Below, piece after piece: positions 34,704-41,904 of a DNA stretch of 41,904 nucleotides. Under the pieces are notes generated by a model. The model was not told the DNA's origin. It searched no databases and was given only the letters and a program-made list of their open reading frames with translations. Position 1 is the first letter of the stretch; every line of letters starts with the position of its first letter. The DNA is from an uncultured Mollicutes bacterium (GTDB lineage: Bacteria; Bacillota_I; Bacilli_A; RFN20; CAG-826). Made by a program: the position numbers and the translations under genes. The stretch is taken from NCBI GenBank assembly GCA_900540395.1, contig UQFQ01000014.1, positions 1 to 41,904 of the forward strand, given 5' to 3'.

Positions 34704-35474
34704 TTATTCTTTCATTGTCTTTGCACTAGAAAAAGTAACCAATCTTCTAGGGAAAAGTCTTGTAACAAAAATTGTCAATTTGTTCTTTACACCAGTAATC
34801 AAAAGTCTCTTGCCTTTTTTAGAAGCTTTATAAGCTTTTAAAGCTACATCACTTGCTTCAAATGGTTTAATCTTCTTAAAGGTATAGTCGTTGTGAGCTA
34901 ATTTAACAAAGTTTGATTTAAATGGACCAGGACACAAAGTCAAAACTTTAACGTTATACTTAGCAAGTTCGTATCCAATTGATTCACTTAAAAGTAAGAC
35001 ATAGCCTTTTGTTGCATGATAAGTGCACATGTATGGTCCAGGAATGAACCCAGCTATAGAAGAAACATTAATAATGTGTCCTTCTCTTGCCATGGCCATT
35101 TTTGTACCAAAGTAATGGCACAAGAATAGAAGAGCATTACAATTTACTTCACTCATCTTAATTTGCTTTTCAATATTCATTTTGACGAAATCTTCCCTAT
35201 CGCCAAAACCAGCAGAATTAATAAGAGTTGAAACATAGTAGTTCTTTTCTTCTAAAAATTTTGTAAGTGACTTTAGTTCATCAAGAATTGACAAATCACA
35301 CTTAAAGGTAACCACATCAATTTTTTGATTAATGCTAGATAGTGACTCTTTAGCCTTTTCTAGTCCTTCTTCATTCATATCAACTAAAATTAAATTTTGT
35401 CCATCTTTTGCGTAGATTTTTGCAAATTCAAGACCTAATCCACTTGCTGAGCCAGTAATTAATACATATTCCAT
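34704..35474 (-). CDS. SDR family NAD(P)-dependent oxidoreductase
   Basis: A 256-residue classical short-chain dehydrogenase. The cofactor motif is TGSASGLG (T7-G14), NSAGFG fits the NAG motif, the catalytic serine is at 138 or 139 in INVSSIAG, and Y152-H-A-T-K156 supplies the tyrosine and lysine. The segment LCPGPFKSNF follows as expected. The length and C-terminal KLTIFVTRLFPRRLV resemble the DltE/YqjQ-like branch that acts on lipids or keto groups. The substrate is not visible. Start is ATG at 35474, 25 bp after the previous stop, so it is likely co-transcribed with the helical-repeat gene. Confidence 0.93.
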   Translation of the reverse strand: MEYVLITGSASGLGLEFAKIYAKDGQNLILVDMNEEGLEKAKESLSSINQKIDVVTFKCDLSILDELKSLTKFLEEKNYYVSTLINSAGFGDREDFVKMNIEKQIKMSEVNCNALLFLCHYFGTKMAMAREGHIINVSSIAGFIPGPYMCTYHATKGYVLLLSESIGYELAKYNVKVLTLCPGPFKSNFVKLAHNDYTFKKIKPFEASDVALKAYKASKKGKRLLITGVKNKLTIFVTRLFPRRLVTFSSAKTMKE

Positions 35475-35499
35475 TTCCTATACCCCTTATACATATTTA

Positions 35500-36681
35500 T
35501 TAAGCACTTTCCTTAAAGTAGTTAAGGAAGGTATTATAAAAAATGATAGTCGTTTCGGTGAAACGAAACTTCTTGTCCTCATCTCTTTGTAAAAGAGAAA
35601 GACTTACAAATTTATTAAATGATTCTTCAACCATCTTTTCATCGGTGAGCTTGTCAAACTTAGATAGTATTTCTTCAACCTTCTTGTCTTCACAAGGTTT
35701 ACCCAAACAACCATTTAAGAAATCATCATAACTAAATGAAACAAGATCATCGTTATCAAAAAGAGCTAAAAAACGAGCAAATACAATGCCATCGTTTTCA
35801 TTAAAGAGGTCAAGAATTGTCGATGGAGGATTACGTTTATCAAAAGCATCGACGATTTCATCACAAATTTTTCCATCACATAACATAAATATGTCGTTAT
35901 AAGTATGAATTGCTTCAGTAATTGAGCCTTTAAGATATGGATTTAATGTGCAACAGTAATTAAAATCATCTTCACTTATATCTAAGCCTCTAGAAAAAAT
36001 AATACTAAGATATGGATTTAATTCATCTAATTCAGACTTTAATGCTTCAAGTTTATGATCTTTTAAAAAGGAATTTATAGCGTGAGACAACCTTAAACCA
36101 TAATTGTTTGGTAAGATTTCATAAATCTTATTTAGTTGATTATCTTTATTAAGAGCCACACATGCTAATCCATATTGGATGCTAAATTGTTCAATCAAAT
36201 TAGGAGCAAAATTATAAACTTTCGTAAAATATTCATAAGCTTGTTCAGTATCATGATTATAAAAAGATGTTAAACCAATTTGAACTAATAGTCGTAGATA
36301 TGGCCTATTAGCCACATTTTCAAAAAGGTTTAAAGGCTTATTTTCTAAAAAAGCCTCACTAATATTGTTTATTTTATAAAATTCATCTTTGTACTTATTT
36401 TCTAATTTTAAAATCTTTTCTTTAAAATCATTTGCTGAAGTAAAATTAGCAATGATTTTTGAAAATTGAACATCAATATCATCTGGATATATTTTCAAAA
36501 TCTCATCAGCACATTTATTTATAACTTTTGGTTCATTAGCTTTACTCAAGTTAATGTAAAGATCAGCAATTTTAGAATCTTCATCATTAAGATTAGTATC
36601 TAAAACTTCTTTAAGATTATCGTTGTTACTTTCTCTTTTATATTTTTCTAAAAGAAAAGAAATAAGTTCATCAGCTATCAT
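35500..36681 (-). CDS. Helical-repeat (TPR-like) protein
   Basis: A 393-residue soluble, acidic, all-helical protein. A TPR-like unit is visible at about 130-175 (LLVQIGLTSFYNHDTEQAYE, then YFTKVYNFAPNLIEQF), and weaker ones lie before and after it. There is no signal peptide and no catalytic motif. The C-terminal part includes CLGKPCEDKKVEEILSKFD and ends in a possible winged-helix segment (DEDKKFRFTETTIIFYNTFL). TPR proteins act as scaffolds; no specific partner can be named. GAGGTG stands eight bases before the ATG. Confidence 0.7.
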   Translation of the reverse strand: MIADELISFLLEKYKRESNNDNLKEVLDTNLNDEDSKIADLYINLSKANEPKVINKCADEILKIYPDDIDVQFSKIIANFTSANDFKEKILKLENKYKDEFYKINNISEAFLENKPLNLFENVANRPYLRLLVQIGLTSFYNHDTEQAYEYFTKVYNFAPNLIEQFSIQYGLACVALNKDNQLNKIYEILPNNYGLRLSHAINSFLKDHKLEALKSELDELNPYLSIIFSRGLDISEDDFNYCCTLNPYLKGSITEAIHTYNDIFMLCDGKICDEIVDAFDKRNPPSTILDLFNENDGIVFARFLALFDNDDLVSFSYDDFLNGCLGKPCEDKKVEEILSKFDKLTDEKMVEESFNKFVSLSLLQRDEDKKFRFTETTIIFYNTFLNYFKESA

Positions 36682-36745
36682 TCAATTCACCTCAATCACT
36701 CCAATAAGTATAGATTAAAAAAGGGAGGAATTAAATCAATAAAAG

Positions 36746-38127
36746 TCATTCTTGAGTTTCGATAATTTCAACAATATCTTCTTGCTTACTATCAAAAAGT
36801 ATTTTCCTTTTATATATGTATACGTAAATTAAGAAAATAGATAGTATTCCAGTAAGTAAGCTAGCAAATGGAAAGTTAAGCCAAATGCCAAGTAGATTTA
36901 AACTAGAAAAACAAGGTATCAAAACCAAAGGAAACACTAAAGAAATACCAAGTGAAATCAATATAGCTGGAACTGGTTTTCAATAGCCGAAAAGAAACCT
37001 TGACAAGCATAACTGATCCAACGAGTAAGATATGTAAAACTAAAAACCATAAGAGCGAATCTAGATAAATCTTTTAATTCAGCACTACCATTGCTAATAA
37101 ATACTAAAGACAAAGGTCCAGGAATAGAGATTAAAATTATGAACCCAACTAGACAAATAACTAAACAAGTAATGAAACTTATCTTACCAATTTTACGAAC
37201 TCTATCGTATTTTTTAGAGCCATAATTATAGCCAATACAAGGCTGTAATGAATCACTCATACCATATATGATTGGTTGTATAAATCCATCTATATACATC
37301 AAAACACCATAAGTTGAAACTGCGTCTTCTCCTCCATCTGCTAATAAAATTACGTTAAAAATAAGAGAAGTAACACGAGCTGCAATGTTATTTAAAAAAG
37401 CAGAAAGACCATTCTTTGCAATACTTAATTCTTCTGTAAAATCAAAATGTGGCTTTCCTAAACGAAGTGAACTTTTTTTAGATAAAAATGGCAAAAATGA
37501 GATTATGGCAAATATTGAAAAGCCTAAACATGAAGAAAAAGCCGCTCCCTATAAAGGCATTTTAAAAACACCCAAAAGTAAAGATTCGATCGCCACTATA
37601 CTTATTGACATGAATAGGTTTACAAACATACTGGTTTTTACTCTGCCATATATTCTTAAATAATTATCTAAAGAAAAAATATAACCAGTTAATGGCAAAC
37701 TAAGAGCATAGACCTGTAGGTATGAACAAGATAAATCTAGCAATTCATCTTCCGCGCCCATTAAAGACAAAATATTTCGACTTATAAAGAAAGTTAAAAG
37801 TCCGATAATTAAATCAGCAATAAAGATTAAAATCAATGCAGCTGAAAATATCGAATTAGCTTCACTATTTCGCTTTTGTCCCATTCTAATAGCGATAATC
37901 ACTGATGAACCAACTCCAATTAGATCACTTACAGCATAAATCATGATAATAATTGGAAAACAAAAATTTAAAGCAGCAAAGGCAGTAGACCCCAAAAATA
38001 CGTTTACGAAAATCCCATCAATAAATTGGTAGATTGCGCTTGCAAGCATTCCTATGGCGCCAGGAATAGCGATCTTCATAAACATCTTTCCGATGTGCTT
38101 TTCTTCAAATAGAGCTTGATTGAGCAT
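36746..38127 (-). pseudogene. MATE family efflux transporter, broken
   Basis: Three open stretches together rebuild one MATE transporter of about 460 residues. From ATG 38127 (FMKIAIPGAIGMLASAIYQF, then IDGIFVNVFLGSTAFAALNF) it runs to an in-frame TAG at 37549-37551. It then continues in the same frame as GAAFSSCLGFSIFAIISFLP to AIENQFQ near 36968. There one base is missing and the next frame carries on with ISLGISLVFPLVLIPCF to the end at 36746. So there is one nonsense mutation and one frameshift. Related proteins export drugs or cations using ion gradients. Sequencing errors could explain the shift but hardly both lesions. Confidence 0.88.
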
Positions 38128-38152
38128 AAAGTCTTCACCTCACATTTTCTAT

Positions 38153-38204
38153 GAGAAGCGCTAGCTTCCTTCTCGATTTGTACTCATATTGTCTGCAGCA
38201 ATAT
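38153..38204. promoter_or_regulatory. Hairpin pair upstream of the MATE gene
   Basis: Two short inverted repeats lie 26-77 bp before the MATE start: GAAGC with GCTTC (or GAGAAG with CTTCTC) at 38153-38174, and ATATTG with CAATAT at 38186-38204. They may be a repressor site or a leader structure. The rest of 38128-38548 is AT-rich and shows no gene. Confidence 0.4.
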
Positions 38205-38548
38205 CTACTCTATAAAATTCAAAATCCTAAAGTCAAATTTTACCGATAGTCTTCACTAGAGATTCATCTACTTAATGAAAAAGTTAATTTACCTAAGTTT
38301 TATGAGTTTTTTATATCTTATACTAGCAAAGTAGTCTGTTTTTCAAACAGTGAATCAATAAATGCTTTTTTTCGATTTATTTATTTCCTAACAAATTTTG
38401 TTATTTTTTGGCAAAATCCTTAATTTCCAACAATAAATTCATTATTTATAAGGACTGAGAAATTAACAAATATACACAAATTAAATTGAAAACTCTGCAA
38501 ATCTGCAATATTTTAGATAAATTTTATATATTTGACTAGCAAAGAGTA

Positions 38549-39355
38549 ATGCATTATATTAAACGCATGGACAAAATTAAGATTATATTTTCAGATTTCG
38601 ATTGGACTTTATTTGATCACAAAACTAGAGCTTTCAACGCAAAGGGAATTGAAGGTTTAAGGATTGCTCACGAAAAAGGCGTGAAGATAATTATCAATTC
38701 AGCAAGAACTTATTACGCTCTTAAAAAACTTGATACGTTTAACCTAATTCCTTTTGATGGTTATGTTCTTGTTAATGGTGGATTTGCCATGATTGATGGC
38801 ACTACTTTATACGCAGATTTTATCGATACTAAAATTAAAGATAGTATTATCGACACTCTAAAAAATGAAAATTTTGGTTTTATTTTAATTACACAATTTA
38901 ACACTTATATTAAAGAGGTTGATAAAAACTTAATTAAAGATTTTTATAGTGTATATTATGAGCCTTATCCAATTGACTTTATAAATTACAAAAACGAAGA
39001 AGTATTGTCTATTCAAGTTTTTGCTTCACCACTTCATGACGATTTTCTTAAAAGATTGGCTGATAAATATAACTTAATTTTTAATAGAGTAACTGATAAT
39101 AACGTTGAGCTCTTCCCAATGAACTTTTTAAAGAGTAAGGGAATAAAAGCTATCTTAAACAAGTTAAATATTTCTACTGACCAAGCTATGGCTTTTGGCG
39201 ATGATACTAACGATATACCAATGTTTAATCTAGTAAAACATAGCGTTTGTTTAGGCAACGGAAATGAGGAAGCTAAAAAAGCCGCTTCTTACGTCACTGA
39301 TAACATTGAAGATAATGGAATGTTTAACGCATTAAAGAAATTTGAAGTAATTTAA
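38549..39355 (+). CDS. Cof-type HAD-IIB phosphatase
   Basis: A 268-residue HAD-superfamily hydrolase with the IIB cap. Motif I is FSDFDWTLFD with the nucleophile D16 and acid D18, motif II is IINSARTYYAL, the motif III lysine is in NFLKSKGIKAI, and motif IV is AFGDDTNDIPMF (D218, D219). The usual glycine after the second aspartate (DxDGT) is replaced by tryptophan. Such enzymes dephosphorylate sugar phosphates or flavin and pyridoxal phosphates. The first ATG is used; a second at residue 7 is possible and closer to the usual start. It converges with the lipoprotein gene across a shared terminator. Confidence 0.9.
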   Translation: MHYIKRMDKIKIIFSDFDWTLFDHKTRAFNAKGIEGLRIAHEKGVKIIINSARTYYALKKLDTFNLIPFDGYVLVNGGFAMIDGTTLYADFIDTKIKDSIIDTLKNENFGFILITQFNTYIKEVDKNLIKDFYSVYYEPYPIDFINYKNEEVLSIQVFASPLHDDFLKRLADKYNLIFNRVTDNNVELFPMNFLKSKGIKAILNKLNISTDQAMAFGDDTNDIPMFNLVKHSVCLGNGNEEAKKAASYVTDNIEDNGMFNALKKFEVI

Positions 39356-39384
39356 AAAACTGGCCATATTTCAGACCAGTTTAT
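39354..39384. terminator. Bidirectional terminator
   Basis: AAACTGG and CCAGTTT arms around a 12-nt loop, with an A-run on the left and TTT on the right, between the convergent HAD and lipoprotein genes. The stronger T-run is on the minus strand. Confidence 0.85.
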
Positions 39385-39404
39385 CAAAACATCATTAATT
39401 TATA

Positions 39405-41852
39405 TTAGTAATTGAAATTTAATGTGTTGTTAATTATTGTGCCGTCTTCTAATTGGACGTTTAATACACAGAAAGCGTAGTAATCTTTAAGGTTCCAGTT
39501 ACATGGAGCTATTGCATAAGTTAACTCTTTATCAGCATAATCAAATAAGAAGCTATATTGATTTGCACTAGCACTATAAAGTTTTAAAGTGTTTTCTGAA
39601 TTAGCTGGATCAACAAAACTCATGCTTGTATAGAATGGAGTTTCTTTTACTTCAACTTTTGCTTTTACATAATAGACATCATTAGTGAAGTCTTGTGTGT
39701 AATCAAGATTCATTAAATCTTCAAATGTTTTATCAGATCTAAATGTTTTGGTTGAGTATTCATTTTCTCCATAAAGATTAACATCAATTACAGCATCAAG
39801 AATACAGCTTTGTCCTGGTTTATTAGCGGCAGCATCTGCTTTAAATTGAGTTCTTGTTCCATGTAAGATAACTTCGTCTCCTACTTTTAATGTACCTAGT
39901 GTAACTTCATCAGTAGTAACTGCAATTACTCCAGTATCATCAATTAAATAGAATCCATCTCTATTAACAAGAGAAGGTCCAACAATTGCTCTTACACTTA
40001 CTTGAGTATCAACTTTAGCATCAATTGCTGTTTTAACATTAGTGTAATTAAATGATTCTAAATCTTTAACGTTAATAGTTTTTTCAAATTTAGCGGTTTT
40101 ACCAGCATATGTAGCTTCAGCGGTAATTTTAACGCTCTTATTTGCAAAACTTAAAACATTCATGCAGGTTTTGCCATCAACTTCATTGAATTTGATAACA
40201 GTTTCATCATCAGAAGTATAAGTAACCTTAGCATCTTTAATTCCAATTAAGTCATTTGAAACTGTGGTAGGAACTTCTAAGTTTGGATCAGCATAATATG
40301 TGTCTGTATCAAATTTATCGCTTACATAATAATCAAGAACAAATTGAGCACCATCTTCTTGATTAAATTTAAATCCTTCATCAATAACATCGATTGGTAA
40401 AAATCTTGCATTGATTCCACTTGCAGCTGATTTGTAATTTAAAACCATTAAATATACTGTACAAATCTTACCGTCAAATTTTCTAAGCCATTCAAAGTCT
40501 GCACCATTTGCTTGGGAATAAGCGTATGATCCTGTTTCACCATCTAAGTCAAAGAAATAATAATTTGTGAATCCGCTTCCTGGCTTTTCTTCAATTAAAG
40601 CGTTAACTTTATAAATTTCTGTTGTTATATTTTTATCTTTTGGATCAGCTTCCATCAAACTTTTAACGGTGTTATCTTTAACCCAGCTTCTGTCCCAATC
40701 GTTTTCACCTTTATCATTAGAGACTATATGAGCGTCTGTTAATTGAATACAGCCATCATAACCCCATTTTTCAGCGCTGCTTTGTTCATCCTCTAAAATC
40801 CAGTTGTCTCTAGTTGCGGCAATCTTTACTTTATTACCTTTCTCAACTTGCATTGCAATTTGATCATCGTAAACATAAATTGAGCTTGTATCATCAACTA
40901 AGATAAATCCAGTACGACTTTGAGAAGCATTATAAGTAAATTGAGCAACTACGCCTTCAACTTGAACTTTTGCACCTTTATCTTCTTCACGAGCTTCTGA
41001 TATTGATTTCTCTGTATAATCAGTAATATCAAACTCGTCTTCATTATGATGAACTTCCATAATCCATCCTTGTTTAATTTGAGGTGTTCCTTTATATTCT
41101 TGAACATTGGCATAAAGTAAAATGTCGTCACCAGCATATGGTTTATCTTCTAAATCTTCATAGTAAGTTTTACCATCGCTACCTCTAGTTCCATAAACCA
41201 AAATTTCGCCAGTATCATCAAAAACAGTCATTTCACCATATTCTGGTCTAGAAACTTCTTTAATTGTTACATACGTATAAAATCTTTCTGTAGAAGGATT
41301 TTCGACATAGTTCTTACTAAGTTCAATTAATTCAGCAACAGTGTAAGTTTCCCAATTTGCGTATAAAGTAATGCTTTCTGTTACTGTAGTGTCAAAATCA
41401 AATTGATTTTTAAATTCATTATCTGTGTACCAACCACCGAATTTATATCCTGTTTTAGTAGGATCAGTAGGTTTAATAGCTTTTTCACCGCTATTAAATT
41501 CTTGAGAAGTAACTGGACTGCCTTCCATTGAATCAAACGTTACAACGACTTTGGCTGTGTTATCATCCCATTTTGCGTAAAGGGTTGTATCGCCATTTAC
41601 AATTTCACTGTCAAACAAAAATTCATCAGTTAAAGCTTCATCTTCAAACCATCCAGCAAAAGTAGAACCATCTTTTGTAGGTTCAGTTGGTTCCATAACT
41701 TTTCCATCATAAGAAATGAAAGGTTCAACGCTAGAACCGCCATTAGAATTGAAGGTAACTGTGAATCCATTATTGTTATTTCCACAACCTACTAGAGCAA
41801 AGACACTAAAACCTGCAAGAAATAAACCTGCAAAACGACACTTTTTTCTCAT
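39405..41852 (-). CDS. Lipoprotein with InlB B-repeats and OB-fold-like domains
   Basis: An 815-residue surface lipoprotein. The signal peptide ends in the lipobox LVGC with C23. Two Listeria-Bacteroides (InlB B/Flg_new) repeats follow at about 31-97 and 102-168, each ending in GWF/Y...LYAxW. The remaining 640 residues hold several OB-fold-like units of the type TVAELIELSKN, then VTIKEVSRPEYGEMTVFDDT, GEILVYG and GDDILLYANVQEYKGTPQIK. The same layout recurs at about 275-350 (FILVDDTSSIYVYD) and 620-690 (FYLIDDTGVIAV). Bacterial proteins of this kind are often linked to extracellular nucleases or to binding of polymers, but no catalytic motif is seen. AGGAGG stands seven bases before the ATG. 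Confidence 0.85.
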   Translation of the reverse strand: MRKKCRFAGLFLAGFSVFALVGCGNNNNGFTVTFNSNGGSSVEPFISYDGKVMEPTEPTKDGSTFAGWFEDEALTDEFLFDSEIVNGDTTLYAKWDDNTAKVVVTFDSMEGSPVTSQEFNSGEKAIKPTDPTKTGYKFGGWYTDNEFKNQFDFDTTVTESITLYANWETYTVAELIELSKNYVENPSTERFYTYVTIKEVSRPEYGEMTVFDDTGEILVYGTRGSDGKTYYEDLEDKPYAGDDILLYANVQEYKGTPQIKQGWIMEVHHNEDEFDITDYTEKSISEAREEDKGAKVQVEGVVAQFTYNASQSRTGFILVDDTSSIYVYDDQIAMQVEKGNKVKIAATRDNWILEDEQSSAEKWGYDGCIQLTDAHIVSNDKGENDWDRSWVKDNTVKSLMEADPKDKNITTEIYKVNALIEEKPGSGFTNYYFFDLDGETGSYAYSQANGADFEWLRKFDGKICTVYLMVLNYKSAASGINARFLPIDVIDEGFKFNQEDGAQFVLDYYVSDKFDTDTYYADPNLEVPTTVSNDLIGIKDAKVTYTSDDETVIKFNEVDGKTCMNVLSFANKSVKITAEATYAGKTAKFEKTINVKDLESFNYTNVKTAIDAKVDTQVSVRAIVGPSLVNRDGFYLIDDTGVIAVTTDEVTLGTLKVGDEVILHGTRTQFKADAAANKPGQSCILDAVIDVNLYGENEYSTKTFRSDKTFEDLMNLDYTQDFTNDVYYVKAKVEVKETPFYTSMSFVDPANSENTLKLYSASANQYSFLFDYADKELTYAIAPCNWNLKDYYAFCVLNVQLEDGTIINNTLNFNY

Positions 41853-41904
41853 TTTTTGGCCTCCTAAAATCAGCCAAGCCTCTGTTTTAATTTTTCGCTA
41901 AAGT

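Noticed and set aside
37549..37551. TAG read as an amino acid (recoded stop) in the MATE gene
   Set aside because: Another gene (17490-17492) ends at TAG and the MATE gene has a second, independent lesion, so a nonsense mutation is more likely.
38153..38204. Riboswitch before the MATE gene
   Set aside because: The two hairpins are short and match none of the MATE-linked riboswitch patterns I know (guanidine, yybP-ykoY, NMT1).

Overview
The window looks like chromosome from a low-GC, AT-rich member of the Bacilli, most likely an uncultivated gut-type lineage near Erysipelotrichales or the Mollicutes. Evidence: the very high A+T content, GGAGG-type ribosome binding sites, an LxxC lipoprotein with InlB-type B-repeats, an EpsG-type polysaccharide cluster, and TGA used as a stop in coupled ATGA overlaps. 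The last point argues against the Mycoplasma code. No species can be named from the sequence alone.

Layout. (1) 1-346: the 3' end of rplT (ribosomal protein L20) and its terminator, a core-genome boundary. (2) 441 to about 14800: an accessory island of selfish or defence-like genes and their debris. It holds four intact AAA/DUF4143 ATPases (441-1673, 9928-11280, 11644-12924, 13344-14693), a deleted fifth (1752-2004), an orphan HipB-like repressor with a degraded HipA start, an AbiEi/AbiEii type IV toxin-antitoxin pair between two 123-bp direct repeats, a frameshifted AlbA/HATPase-type gene, an IS21-like end fragment, a truncated surface-protein anchor, and an unfamiliar 932-aa protein with sigma-region-4-like and RNA polymerase alpha-CTD-like segments. 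(3) 14809-17492: a cytosolic FtsH-like AAA+/M41 protease divergent from a WYL-like regulator. (4) 18064-32993: a minus-strand exopolysaccharide operon read from 32993 down to 18064: two paralogous O-antigen-ligase/Wzy-like membrane proteins, a polyprenyl-phosphate sugar transferase, five glycosyltransferases, a DUF1919 protein, an EpsG-like polymerase, a beta-propeller protein and a Wzx-type flippase. (5) 33030-33943: a long non-coding leader with a strong three-way-junction RNA candidate. (6) 33944-41852: DUF308 membrane protein, SDR oxidoreductase, helical-repeat protein, MATE transporter pseudogene, Cof-type HAD phosphatase and a large OB-fold/B-repeat lipoprotein.

The most striking pattern is that three of the DUF4143 ATPase genes each have a private array of four short direct repeats just upstream, with strict periods: 33 bp (TTGCATATAATTACAA), 23 bp (CACAAAATACAAAAGTAAAA) and 32/33 bp (TTGAAAAGTGG). 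The deleted fifth ATPase has a pair of 37-bp palindromes upstream instead, and an IS21-like fragment has a 22-bp array. Different sequences with the same architecture next to members of the same family suggest that each ATPase is tied to a cognate iteron-like DNA element, either self-regulatory or the end of a mobile unit. I know of no described system of this kind, but could not search.

In the polysaccharide operon the division of labour can be inferred. The sugar transferase primes undecaprenyl phosphate, the glycosyltransferases extend the repeat unit, the Wzx protein flips it, and EpsG or the paralogous pair polymerise or ligate it. The cluster is tightly packed, with 1-26 bp overlaps from 21046 to 27658.
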